A stretch of 64,000 bases of DNA from Deltaproteobacteria bacterium (GTDB lineage: Bacteria; Desulfobacterota; GWC2-55-46): the NCBI GenBank assembly GCA_019912665.1, contig JAIOIE010000018.1:222590-286589 (forward strand), read 5' to 3'. The notes under the pieces are model-generated. The model searched no databases. It was not told the DNA's origin and saw only the letters and a list, made by a program, of their open reading frames with translations. The position numbers were made by a program, and so were the translations under genes. The stretch's first letter is position 1; the number at the start of each line of letters is the position of its first letter. Positions 34,332 to 42,175 of the stretch are shown here, one piece after another.

Positions 34332-35282
34332 TTAATCTATAGGTCTTGACGGCTTGCGAAGATAGAATTGCTCACCCCTGTATTCCGTCTTAACAAGCTT
34401 CCCCTGCTCCATCATCCTCTCAACGACAGACCACCCGGAGCCCGCCTTTGCAAGAAGGTTCCTTACCGCGTCCTCCCTCATCGGATGGACGGCGGTAATG
34501 CCCAGTATATCTGCCTCTACATTTCCGCTATAAGCAAAGGAGTCTCCCTCATAACCTATAAGATATTCGACACTTTGAAGTTTCTCATTGAAGATCTGAA
34601 AGCACCTGTTGAGTTCCTGTTCATCAGGAGGCAGCACCCACTTTTCAGAAGGCGGTCTCGTGGGAACGGAAATATATGTCCTGGAAGGAGTAAGCCTGGA
34701 GATGAAATCAGCAGTCTCCGTCATCATCACGCTATTGTCATTGACGCCTTTCATGAGCATCGTCTCGGTAGTCAATTCGCCTTCGAAGGCTTTTGAAAAC
34801 GCAAGCATCCCGTCCATTATCGACCGCAGGCGCAGGGTTTTATCCGGGCGGTTGATTTTTTGCCAAACGTCCTCTCTTACGGAATCTACTTTCAAAGACA
34901 CCCAATCGGCATTCATAAGATTATTTCTTACGTCTTCCCGCCAGATGAGAGACGAGTTCGTGATGACTGCTATTTTTATCCCCAAAGGCTTGAGAAGGTC
35001 TATCTCCTGGCCAAGGTTGATATCGAGCGTGGGCTCACCATCCGGTACAAAGGTTATGAAATCGACCGGCGCCTCCCCGGTTTTTCTGATGTCCGAAAGC
35101 CTTTGTTCCACATCTTCGCAGACCTTTTCGGGGTCAAAGAACTTCCGGGGCTCGACATCTGTTGCGGGAGTGCGCCCAAGCTGGCAGTAAACGCAGGAAT
35201 AATTGCATGACTTGAACGGGACGTTGTTGACGCCGAGGCTCCTGCCAAGACGCCTTGAAGGGACGGGTCCAAAAGTTACCAT
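34332..35282 (-). CDS. radical SAM protein of unknown substrate
   Basis: A 316-residue radical SAM enzyme with the CxxxCxxC motif in FKSCNYSCVYCQLGR (residues ~28-38), a GGE-like glycine motif (FVPDGEPTLDINLG) and VITNSSLIW. The N-terminus TFGPVPSRRLGRSLGVN is typical of a large uncharacterised group annotated radical SAM. The C-terminal ~60 residues (DAVRNLLAKAGSGWSVVERM) look like a winged-helix domain. It lies 63 bp after a metal-transport permease and is probably transcribed with it. The link to metal uptake is positional only. Confidence 0.8.
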   Translation of the reverse strand: MVTFGPVPSRRLGRSLGVNNVPFKSCNYSCVYCQLGRTPATDVEPRKFFDPEKVCEDVEQRLSDIRKTGEAPVDFITFVPDGEPTLDINLGQEIDLLKPLGIKIAVITNSSLIWREDVRNNLMNADWVSLKVDSVREDVWQKINRPDKTLRLRSIMDGMLAFSKAFEGELTTETMLMKGVNDNSVMMTETADFISRLTPSRTYISVPTRPPSEKWVLPPDEQELNRCFQIFNEKLQSVEYLIGYEGDSFAYSGNVEADILGITAVHPMREDAVRNLLAKAGSGWSVVERMMEQGKLVKTEYRGEQFYLRKPSRPID

Positions 35283-35345
35283 CTTAGTACCTCAATTCTT
35301 GTACAGGATTCTTTAGCTCTATACCAGTCTCTTCCTGAAAGGCGC

Positions 35346-36110
35346 TTATCTTTTCAAGAAGAGTGAGACCAGAAAGATTGCCGTGCTTACAAGAATAATC
35401 AGGGGGCCGGCAGAAAATCCCGTTAGTCTGAAAAGCAATATGCCAGCGAAAGCGGAAAGGGAGCCAATGACCATTGCTCCAAAAGAATACTGCAGTAAGT
35501 TCACGGACAGATTGCGCGCGGTGGCGGCCGGGATAGCCACCAGGGCGGCGGTTAAAAGGCCCCCGACCATTTTTACCCCTAAGGCCACGACAATGGCGAT
35601 CGAGAGCAGATAAATAAAATTGTATCTCTCGACGCTTAGGCCGCCGGACCTGGCCAGGTCATCCGAGACGTTTATCAAGACCATCTCCGGATAAATTTTT
35701 CTTATCACAAAAAAAAGGACAATGGAGATAAAAACAGAGGTGGCCGTAACAAAAAAACCTACATTGGAGATATCGCCCACGAGAGCTGTTTCCGCCTGTT
35801 CCACTGACAAAAACAAGAAGGCGACGGCTACACCCGAAGCGAAGATGACCGCGGTCAGGGCTTCCATGGGCAATTTTGTCCTGATTTCGAACAGCCAGAT
35901 AAGAAAGATCCCCAGAATCACAAAGGGAAAAGCCCCGAGTGAAACGTCAAATCCGTATATTATCGCAAGGGCTATTCCCGGCAGGGTCAAATGGCCTAAA
36001 GGACCCGCGACGAGGAGCATTCTCTTGCTCAACATCAGAGACCCCAGGTATCCGGCTACTCCCCCGATGAAGACGCCCGCCGTCAGGCTTAACAATAATT
36101 GATTTTCCAT
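35346..36110 (-). CDS. metal ABC transporter permease (ZnuB family), first copy
   Basis: A 254-residue ABC-3 family permease. The N-terminus is LLLSLTAGVFIGGVAGYLGS, the coupling loop region SKRMLLVAGPLGHLTLPGIA matches the family, and GGLLTAALVAIPAATARNLS is the conserved late block. About eight membrane helices are expected. It is encoded 3 bp after the ATPase gene, which makes it the main partner of that ATPase. The second permease is encoded 3.8 kb downstream with the binding protein. Confidence 0.88.
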   Translation of the reverse strand: MENQLLLSLTAGVFIGGVAGYLGSLMLSKRMLLVAGPLGHLTLPGIALAIIYGFDVSLGAFPFVILGIFLIWLFEIRTKLPMEALTAVIFASGVAVAFLFLSVEQAETALVGDISNVGFFVTATSVFISIVLFFVIRKIYPEMVLINVSDDLARSGGLSVERYNFIYLLSIAIVVALGVKMVGGLLTAALVAIPAATARNLSVNLLQYSFGAMVIGSLSAFAGILLFRLTGFSAGPLIILVSTAIFLVSLFLKR

Positions 36111-36113
36111 GGA

Positions 36114-36806
36114 CTACAATGGTTTGTGCTTATAGTATTTCACCTTGCCGCCATAAAGGCTCTGGAGGCTCTCCGTCGTGAGCACCTCTTGAGGGGGGCC
36201 GCAGCATACCACCGGCCTGCTCAGGCAAATAACGTATGTCGAGAACTCGTAAACCACGTTCAGGTCATGCGTAACCAGCAATATTGATAATTGCCGCTCT
36301 TTCCTGAGTTTTGCCAGGAGATTATAGATGGTCTCCTCGCCGCCGATATCAATCCCCGTGGTCGGCTCATCGAAGAGCAATACATGAGGGCCTCCAATCA
36401 GACCCCAGGCAATCAGTATTCTCTGGAACTGTCCGGACGACAGGTCGCCTATCCTCCGCTCAAAGATCTCATCGCCAAACCCCACTGCGTGCACGATGTC
36501 CCTCACCTCTTGTTCAGAACCCCGTTTCAGGCCGAAAAAATCCATTACACTCATGGGGATATCTTTAATAAATGGCAGTCTCTGGGGAACATAGCCGATC
36601 TTAATGCCTTCTTCCCATTGTATTTTTCCGGTGTAAGGCAAAAGTCCGAGCAGGCACCTGAGCAAGACGGTTTTCCCAGCCCCGTTGGGTCCCAGAATGG
36701 TGACTATGTCCCCTTTTTTCACGCTAAAGGAGAGGTGATCAATGATAACCCGGTGGTCCAAAGCCACCTTCAGGTCTTCTACGTTTAATATCAGATTATC
36801 TTCCAT
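36114..36806 (-). CDS. metal ABC transporter ATP-binding protein (ZnuC family)
   Basis: A 230-residue ABC ATPase. It has Walker A GPNGAGKTVL (~38-47), the Q-loop region (IGYVPQRLPF), signature DLSSGQFQRILIAWGL (LSSGQ), Walker B HVLLFDEPTTGID and the H-loop LLVTHDLNVV. ABC-3-type metal importers use this compact form. It is the only ATPase in the cluster and is followed at once by a permease. The gap to the upstream CDF gene (58 bp) holds a short AGCCTT/AAGGCT hairpin. Confidence 0.93.
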   Translation of the reverse strand: MEDNLILNVEDLKVALDHRVIIDHLSFSVKKGDIVTILGPNGAGKTVLLRCLLGLLPYTGKIQWEEGIKIGYVPQRLPFIKDIPMSVMDFFGLKRGSEQEVRDIVHAVGFGDEIFERRIGDLSSGQFQRILIAWGLIGGPHVLLFDEPTTGIDIGGEETIYNLLAKLRKERQLSILLVTHDLNVVYEFSTYVICLSRPVVCCGPPQEVLTTESLQSLYGGKVKYYKHKPL

Positions 36807-36864
36807 ATTTTCTATAGATTATCCGACAGCCTTGAAAAGGCTATTATTCACCAAAAGGCCATTA

Positions 36865-38067
36865 TCAGCCAACATCCTCTTTAAAAAGCTCCTCGATATT
36901 TTTTGAGGCCGTCATCCGCACTTCAATATCGGCATCAGAGAAGACGTGCTCGGGGCCTTTGCCCTTGAACTCCTCCTTTGTATAAAGCACGTCTACGCCC
37001 TTTTCCACAAGGAGCTCGGCCAATTTTATCCCCTTTCCCTTTTCCAGTCTTGAGTATGGATTTTTGATGACCTCCCTTGATATCACCTTGCCGTCTTTGT
37101 CCTTGTCCCAGAGAAGGATAAGCGGGGCGCTCCCGAAGTGGGGAGAGATGGCCCCTTCGCTTTCGGAAAGCGTTGCGGCGAACCGTACGAACTCTTTTTC
37201 AACGGGCTCATAATGTATGCTGATCCTCTCTATGAAGGGGACCGCCTCCCTTATGGCATTCTCGATGATATCCGCCGACCGGTGAGCTTCGTTGAGCCTT
37301 TTCACGGAAAGCTTCAGGTCCATGTGGACGAATATGAAACTCCCGGAGTTCCTTGCATTCAATGAGCCGACCTCCCGGACCTCCGGGAAGCGCTCCACGA
37401 TGTCCCTTATCTTTCCCAGGGTCGCCGCATCTACCGACGCGTCCAGGAGGCTTTTCATCGAGTCCTTTGTTATCCTGTACCCTACCCTGAGCACCATAAT
37501 GATTACGATGATCGCCGCGACCCTGTCCGCATAGGGAGTATATCTGGAAGCGACAAGGCCGGCAATAACGACACCGATGGAGAGGATATCAGCGACCCAG
37601 TGCTCTGAATCTGCCAGAAGAGATGGTGAGTTCAACTCCCTTGCCTTCTTTTTTTCATACCTGGTAAAAAGGCCTACCGGCATTGCCATTAAAAAAAGGG
37701 CGGTAATCGCGAGACCTACGTTAGAAAGGGCCCTGTGCCCACCGAGGATGACCTCCCTGGCTATTTCGTACGCCATCAGGAAAATAAAGAAGGCGGTGAT
37801 GACTGCGGCGATATTCTCAGCCTTGTACAGGCCCCACGGGAAGGAAGGGGATTTGACCCTTGAGAGCTTTATGCCTATCCATACAGACAGGCTCGCGATT
37901 ACATCAGTGAGGCTGTGTACCGCTTCCGATAGCACGGCGGCACTGCCGGAATTAAAAGCGATAGCGGCCTTTGCGGCCACGAGAGCGATATTGATGAGCG
38001 TTGAATAAGCGGCGACCTTTCCACCGTCATCCGTCGTGTATGTTTTGTTTGCGCCTCTACTGTCCAC
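36865..38067 (-). CDS. cation diffusion facilitator fused to a NifX/NifB-type domain
   Basis: A 400-residue protein. The N-terminal ~200 residues are a CDF-family metal/proton antiporter with about six helices and the metal sites SEAVHSLTDVIASL and DSEHWVADILSIGV. A cytoplasmic CDF dimerisation domain follows (IVERFPEVREVGSLNARNSG onward, with HMDLKLS). The C-terminal ~110 residues (RFAATLSESEGAISPHFGSA, ELLVEKGVDVLYTKEEF) match the dinitrogenase iron-molybdenum cofactor (NifX/NifB C-terminal) domain. The fusion would export Zn, Fe or similar ions, with the extra domain possibly sensing a metal cluster. The start is a GTG at 38067, overlapping the upstream methyltransferase gene by 11 bp. Confidence 0.88.
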   Translation of the reverse strand: MDSRGANKTYTTDDGGKVAAYSTLINIALVAAKAAIAFNSGSAAVLSEAVHSLTDVIASLSVWIGIKLSRVKSPSFPWGLYKAENIAAVITAFFIFLMAYEIAREVILGGHRALSNVGLAITALFLMAMPVGLFTRYEKKKARELNSPSLLADSEHWVADILSIGVVIAGLVASRYTPYADRVAAIIVIIMVLRVGYRITKDSMKSLLDASVDAATLGKIRDIVERFPEVREVGSLNARNSGSFIFVHMDLKLSVKRLNEAHRSADIIENAIREAVPFIERISIHYEPVEKEFVRFAATLSESEGAISPHFGSAPLILLWDKDKDGKVISREVIKNPYSRLEKGKGIKLAELLVEKGVDVLYTKEEFKGKGPEHVFSDADIEVRMTASKNIEELFKEDVG

Positions 38068-38731
38068 CTAACAGCCCTTTTTCTTTTTCGAGTCTCAGGA
38101 AGATAAACCCGGCCCCTTCCACATATGAATTACGCGGCTCCTCTACACTTGATGAGCAAGAGGGCGGCTGCAAAAGAGTGCTCACTATGGATGTGGTACA
38201 GAGGCCGGCCGCCTTTGCGAAGCCCTTGATATCAGGGAGATCGTAAAATTTAGCGTGTCTGTAGAAGGTGCTGCCCTCTTTTTTCTTTTTTTCATAGAGC
38301 GCGCCCCATGACGAGCTTCTGGAGATAAATCCTACTATAATGTCTCCGTCCGGGGAAAGTATCCTGGAAGCCTCCTGAAGAAGGGACTGGGGTCTTTTGA
38401 CAAAACATAGCGTTGCGATTATGAGGACCGTTTTGAAAGCGCCGTCCCTGAAAGGAAGTTGCTCTCCGACCCCGTTTACACATCTTATGCCTCTTTTTTG
38501 GGCGAGCTTAAGCGCGCCCAAGGCCGGGTCCGCGCCATAAGCCCCCGGGAAATACATGGCGAACCTTCCCGTGCCGACCCCTATTTCAAGCAGCGGGGTT
38601 TCGTTTTCCGGCATGAGACTTCTAAGACACTTAAGCTCGCTCTCAAAAACAGGCCTGCCCTGGGCTGAATCATACCAGGAGTCGTATTCAGTTGCGCTCA
38701 AGTCGAAGGCGCTCGCGGATTCGGCTCTCAT
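38057..38731 (-). CDS. class I SAM-dependent methyltransferase
   Basis: A 224-residue methyltransferase. Motif I is PLLEIGVGTGRFAMYFPG, followed by the acidic YGADPALGALKLAQKRG; the post-I region VNGVGEQLPFRDGAFKTVLI is typical of ubiE-like small-molecule methyltransferases. The C-terminus runs into the CDF gene (11-bp overlap), and the start overlaps the small gene upstream (ATGA). The tail has a CSSS stretch but no metal motif. The substrate is unknown. Confidence 0.85.
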   Translation of the reverse strand: MRAESASAFDLSATEYDSWYDSAQGRPVFESELKCLRSLMPENETPLLEIGVGTGRFAMYFPGAYGADPALGALKLAQKRGIRCVNGVGEQLPFRDGAFKTVLIIATLCFVKRPQSLLQEASRILSPDGDIIVGFISRSSSWGALYEKKKKEGSTFYRHAKFYDLPDIKGFAKAAGLCTTSIVSTLLQPPSCSSSVEEPRNSYVEGAGFIFLRLEKEKGLLGGQ

Positions 38732-38934
38732 TCCCCTTTCTCAAGCTCCTTGAGGTCTTCCTCGGCGACCTTCAGGTCCTCCCTGAGATGCTCTATATGC
38801 TCCTTCAAGTCCTCGATCTCTTCTTTTCTGGACTCTCTGTCCATTTCAGCGGGCCAACGATGTATGCCACACCATGGGCAGTGGGTACCGGAGAGGAGTC
38901 TGCGTCTCATTATCCTGTGCATGTAACCGTGCAT
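38728..38934 (-). CDS. small CxxC and coiled-coil protein (DUF5320-like)
   Basis: A 68-residue protein. The N-terminus MHGYMHRIMRRRLLSGTHCP is His/Arg-rich, with a CPWC pair (THCPWCGIHRW), and is followed by a highly charged coiled coil (KEEIEDLKEHIEHLREDLK, VAEEDLKELEKGE). This layout resembles DUF5320 proteins often found with NifX-domain and metal genes in anaerobes; the assignment is tentative. A GGAGGG site precedes the ATG. It overlaps the methyltransferase gene by 4 bp, so the group trmO - this gene - methyltransferase - CDF is probably one transcript. Confidence 0.6.
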   Translation of the reverse strand: MHGYMHRIMRRRLLSGTHCPWCGIHRWPAEMDRESRKEEIEDLKEHIEHLREDLKVAEEDLKELEKGE

Positions 38935-38944
38935 AACACCCTCC

Positions 38945-38984
38945 TTTTTTATGGCAAACCTGCCTTTTTTATGGCAAACCTGCC
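38945..38984. repeat. exact 20-bp tandem duplication
   Basis: Two adjacent identical copies (38945-38964 and 38965-38984) of TTTTTTATGGCAAACCTGCC. It covers the trmO stop region and adds a few residues to the protein C-terminus (FAIKKAGLP). Confidence 0.9.
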
Positions 38985-39452
38985 GTCATCGCGCGCAGGA
39001 GCCGATTTGCCCACCTTGTCTTCAAGCCAGCCGATCCTTTTTGCCTCCGGCGAGTCAAATTCCGGTACATACGGTTTTATGTCAAGGAGCGGCGTTCCGT
39101 CCACTATGTCCACATTCCTGACAAGGAGAGTCGCACCATCTATGCCGTCGAGGTCTACAACCGATACGCCTATGGAGTTCGGCCGCGCCGGGGCTCTTGT
39201 TGAAAACAGGCCTCGCGGAGTATCGTCGAGAAAAGGTCTTACCAGGAGTGAAAAATCCGCTGACATATGAAAATGATAGATCAACATAACGTGCGAAAAG
39301 CCATCCAGGTCTTTGAGACCCTCGGCATATCCACTAAAGAGCTCAACCGTCCCCCTTACGCCTGACGCGGCCACTGGCTGTATCGGGGTGCCCTTGGGTT
39401 CCTTGAAGGGTGAATGGATGACGCCTATAGGCCTGTACACGATAGTATCCAT
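38949..39452 (-). CDS. trmO: tRNA (N6-threonylcarbamoyladenosine37-N6)-methyltransferase-like protein
   Basis: A 167-residue TsaA/TrmO-family protein. YRPIGVIHSPFKEPKGTPIQ, the SAM-barrel blocks LKDLDGFSHVMLIYHFH, RPNSIGVSVVDLDGIDG and LDIKPYVPEFD are diagnostic. E. coli TrmO methylates t6A37 in some threonine tRNAs. Here the neighbours are metal genes, a pairing that recurs in anaerobes and may mean another substrate. The start MDTIVYRPIG (39452) matches the family; an upstream ATG at 39479 would add nine residues. A TATAAT-like element overlaps this stretch, so the mRNA may be nearly leaderless. Confidence 0.87.
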   Translation of the reverse strand: MDTIVYRPIGVIHSPFKEPKGTPIQPVAASGVRGTVELFSGYAEGLKDLDGFSHVMLIYHFHMSADFSLLVRPFLDDTPRGLFSTRAPARPNSIGVSVVDLDGIDGATLLVRNVDIVDGTPLLDIKPYVPEFDSPEAKRIGWLEDKVGKSAPARDDGRFAIKKAGLP

Positions 39453-39592
39453 TAAATGATTATAACAAAAGGCGAACATTCCGGGGCCAGTTCAGGATTT
39501 TTATGTTATCAAATCAATTGACCGGCCGGGTCCGGTGTAAAAAATAATCCTGAACGGTTTTTGAATCCTGCCCGACAGGAGCAGGCATATCG

Positions 39593-39901
39593 GTGAACAT
39601 ATTCAAGGGATCAATACTTTTGGCGTTTGCCTTTATTTTTATGCTCGCACCTTCGGCGTGGTCCCACCCTCACATGTCCATTGACAACTCCGTAACTGCG
39701 GTCTTTGACGCCAATGGACTGGCCGGGTTCAGGCTTGAGTGGACATTCGACGAGATGTCCAGCAGCATTTTCATTCTCGATTTTGACGTGAACAAGAACG
39801 GGCGTCTCGAAAAATCCGAGATAGCCGCCCTTGAAAAGGGGGCTTTCTCAAACCTGAAGAACTTCGAATATTTCACCAATATCCTGACAGGTCTATCCTG
39901 A
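39593..39901 (+). pseudogene. truncated DUF1007-family periplasmic protein
   Basis: Encodes 102 residues from a GTG: a signal peptide (SILLAFAFIFMLAPSAWSHP), HPHMSIDNSVTAVFD and an EF-hand-like loop, DFDVNKNGRLEKSEI. This is the N-terminal half of DUF1007, which is normally about 200 residues and encoded beside NicO-type nickel/cobalt transporters. The frame stops after NILTGLS. A few bases later PDEIVLRFRLKNA, a plausible family C-terminus, occurs in another frame and stops at 39933. An internal deletion with frameshift is the simplest reading. Confidence 0.65.
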
Positions 39902-39930
39902 TGAGATCGTGCTGAGATTCAGGTTGAAGA

Positions 39931-40760
39931 ATGCTTAAGGCCCTGACAGCTTTTCTGTTCGTCTTCTCCCTTTTGTGGCTCCCCTTGCAGGCTCAGGCAA
40001 ACCCTTTTGTCTCCGGCGGCGGGGCAGGGCAATCCGGTTTTGCCGCATCTCCGGAAGCCTCGACTTTCTCAAGGTTCGTGGAATGGCAGCGCAACTCAAC
40101 CGGAAAATACCGGCTCTGATACGGCAGGCCCCTTCATGCCGCAGGCCCGGGGCACGGCAAGGCCATAGCCATGTCGTATATACTTTCACGGAAGACAAGC
40201 GTCCAAAATGGCATGTTGTTCGGGGCACTTATTGCCTTTTTCCACGGACTCTCAGGCGCGCTATTGATCCTCGGGCTGCACTACTTTCTTAACAAGAGCG
40301 TCACCGACTCCTCGAGTCCGTATCCAGGGTGACCCAAGTCTTAAGCTTCAGCCTGATCACACTCATGGGCCTTGCAATAGCATCCAAAAACAGCATAGAA
40401 TTACTCGGCAAAAGGAAGCCGGCTGCGGACGCGTGCCGTAAACCCGCAACGCGGCCCATGGGCATCGTCCCCTGGGCCGCTTCGGTCGGCCTGGTGCCGT
40501 GTCCGGGGGTCGTGATGGTAATGTTCTATTGCCTGTCAATGGACCAGTTGGCGTTCGGGCTGCTTCTGGCAGTCTTCATATCCCTCGGCATGGCTTTCAC
40601 AATATCCATTGTCGTCATCTCGGCCATCCTGGGCAGAAGAGTGCCGGAAAAGTCGCTTTCAGGAGTACGGTTCGAATCCATCGACAAGGCCATAGGGGTC
40701 GCGTCAGGCGTTATAATTACATTATTAGGGGCTTTTTTCCTCATGACATTATCGGCATGA
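39931..40760 (+). pseudogene. frameshifted NicO/RcnA-type nickel-cobalt transporter
   Basis: Parts of one NicO-family transporter lie in successive frames. MLKALTAFLFVFSLLWLPLQ (signal) to STFSRFVEWQR is in frame one. QLNRKIPALIRQA (from ~40088) needs one extra base. AGPGHGKAIAMSYILSRKTS, with the family GHGK motif, runs 40141-40308. LESVSRVTQVLSFSLI then continues in another frame to FFLMTLSA and the stop at 40760, including VGLVPCPGVVMVMFYCLS (the second motif). At least three single-base shifts mean no full protein can be made, unless they are sequencing errors. An internal ATG at 40329 gives only the last 143 residues. Confidence 0.78.
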
Positions 40761-40811
40761 CACCGGACACGGTTGTCCATGTTATAAAAATGAACAAGGG
40801 AGGGATAGACA

Positions 40812-41312
40812 ATGGGAACAAAGGGACGCGAAATTGTCGGCACGCAGGCGGACAGGACCATCGAGCTCCTCAGCAAGGCGTTTGCTGACGAGTGGCTTGC
40901 TTACTACCAGTACTGGATAGGGTCAAAGATCGTCGCTGGGCCGATGAAGGACGCTGTAATAGCGGAGCTTATGCAGCACGCGGCCGACGAATTGCGCCAC
41001 GCCGACCTGCTCAGCAACCGAATAATCCAGCTCGGAGGCACCCCGGCCACCACGCCCCGCAAATGGCTCGAGATTTCGAACTGCGGCTATGAAGAGCCGA
41101 CGGACCCTTTCGTAAAAAGGATACTCGAGCAGAACATCTCCGGAGAGCGATGCGCAATCGGCTATTATCACGCCGTTATAGAGGAGATAGGGCTCAAGGA
41201 CCCGGTGACGTACAACGTGGTATCACAGATACTGCAGGACGAAGTGGAGCACGAGGAGGACCTTCAGGCGCTGCAGGAAGATATCGCTTTCATGCTTAAA
41301 GGGCAGAGCTGA
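40812..41312 (+). CDS. ferritin-like di-iron protein
   Basis: A 166-residue four-helix-bundle protein. Carboxylate ligands are seen in AFADEWLAYYQYW (Glu), AADELRHADLLSNR (ExxH), ISGERCAIGYYHAVIEE (Glu) and LQDEVEHEEDLQAL (ExxH), giving two full ExxH di-iron half-sites. It resembles the bacterioferritin/Dps-like 'ferritin-like domain' group of anaerobes. No heme-binding Met can be assigned. It is likely to oxidise and store iron or remove peroxide. It stands alone after the broken NicO gene and converges with a second ferritin-like gene. Confidence 0.85.
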   Translation: MGTKGREIVGTQADRTIELLSKAFADEWLAYYQYWIGSKIVAGPMKDAVIAELMQHAADELRHADLLSNRIIQLGGTPATTPRKWLEISNCGYEEPTDPFVKRILEQNISGERCAIGYYHAVIEEIGLKDPVTYNVVSQILQDEVEHEEDLQALQEDIAFMLKGQS

Positions 41313-41392
41313 AGAGTGTCTTCGATAAGACCTCCGCAGAACAATGAATCTCCTCCGCGAGGTAGCAATATCCGTTGAGCTTGTGTGTTTTT

Positions 41393-41451
41393 CCTTCTCC
41401 CCTCAAGGGAGAAGGCCGGCATGAGGGGGGTTGCAAAAAAGCCCCCCTCAT
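41393..41451. repeat. double hairpin between convergent ferritin-like genes
   Basis: CCTTCTCCC-CTCAA-GGGAGAAGG (41393-41415) is followed by ATGAGGGGGG (41421-41430) pairing with CCCCCCTCAT (41442-41451). It can serve as a transcription barrier between convergent genes, and its C/T-rich style resembles dispersed intergenic repeats. Confidence 0.65.
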
Positions 41452-41477
41452 CTTACCCTCTCCCCTAAAGAGATCTT

Positions 41478-42029
41478 CTACTTCAGGAACTTTGAGACGA
41501 ACGGAGATGTATCGCCCCTTCTCATAAAGTGGCCCGAAGGCCCTTCGCCCAGGAACTCCGAGAACCAGGACTCATGCTCTATCTCTTCGTTAAGAATGGA
41601 GAGCGCGAGATCGTATGTACGGTGGTCCTTCCCGGCGGTCAGGTTACAAATGTTCGTATAACCTCTGACAGCGCACCTTTCGGCCTCTACCAGCACCTTA
41701 AGTATCGCCTTGACATCCTTCGGGTCTGCAGGCAGTCTGGCCGGCTTGCAGGCTGAAATGTCATGGAAGTCATTCATGCTGTCCGGCAACTTCCCGCCAA
41801 GCTCGTAGATGCGCGGGACCAGGGCTTCGAAATGGTTTCTGTCCTCTATGCGGGCCGTCTCCGCTATCTCCTTGACCCCCTCCCCGTCCATGCCGACAAG
41901 GTTCACCCTGAGGATCGTATAGTAATAGTAGGTCGTCAGTTCCGCGGAGGCGTTTTTTATCAGCAGGTCCAGCAACTGACCGATGTCGATCCCTGCCTTT
42001 TCTACCATCTCCCTAGCGACATTTGCCAT
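41478..42029 (-). CDS. dpsL: DpsL-type thioferritin-like protein
   Basis: A 183-residue ferritin-superfamily protein. The ligands are ASAELTTYYYYTILR (Glu), IEDRNHFEALVPRI (ExxxH region), VEAERCAVRGYTNICNLT and NEEIEHESWFSEFLGEGPSG (ExxH). The ERCAVRGYTNIC block supplies the paired cysteines of DpsL 'thioferritins', first described in archaea and also found in bacteria. The family protects DNA and cells by using peroxide to oxidise iron. It faces another ferritin-like gene and lies near HupE and a cytochrome c peroxidase. Confidence 0.83.
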   Translation of the reverse strand: MANVAREMVEKAGIDIGQLLDLLIKNASAELTTYYYYTILRVNLVGMDGEGVKEIAETARIEDRNHFEALVPRIYELGGKLPDSMNDFHDISACKPARLPADPKDVKAILKVLVEAERCAVRGYTNICNLTAGKDHRTYDLALSILNEEIEHESWFSEFLGEGPSGHFMRRGDTSPFVSKFLK

Positions 42030-42102
42030 GGCGAGCCTCCATTTTTTCAGTAGACCGGATATTATTTATTATAGCAGATTAACCACGGGGGCCGGTATCC
42101 GG

Positions 42103-42140
42103 AAAAAAAATCCCCCAGACCGTACCGCTTGGGGGATTTT
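42103..42140 (-). terminator. terminator after hupE
   Basis: AAAATCCCCCA (42107-42117) pairs with TGGGGGATTTT (42130-42140). On the minus strand it is followed by a run of eight T residues. Confidence 0.87.
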
Positions 42141-42175
42141 GCATAGAGCTTACACCGCTGACAAAAAAAGCAGCC

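Noticed and set aside
40669..40679. GGTTCGAATCC identical to the T loop of tRNA-Gln, a possible att site
   Set aside because: Only 11 bp, generic to tRNA T arms, and it lies inside the NicO coding remnant with no further match to the tRNA 3' end.
40329..40760. Separate 143-residue membrane protein gene
   Set aside because: It is the C-terminal part of the frameshifted NicO transporter. The preceding parts lie in other frames.
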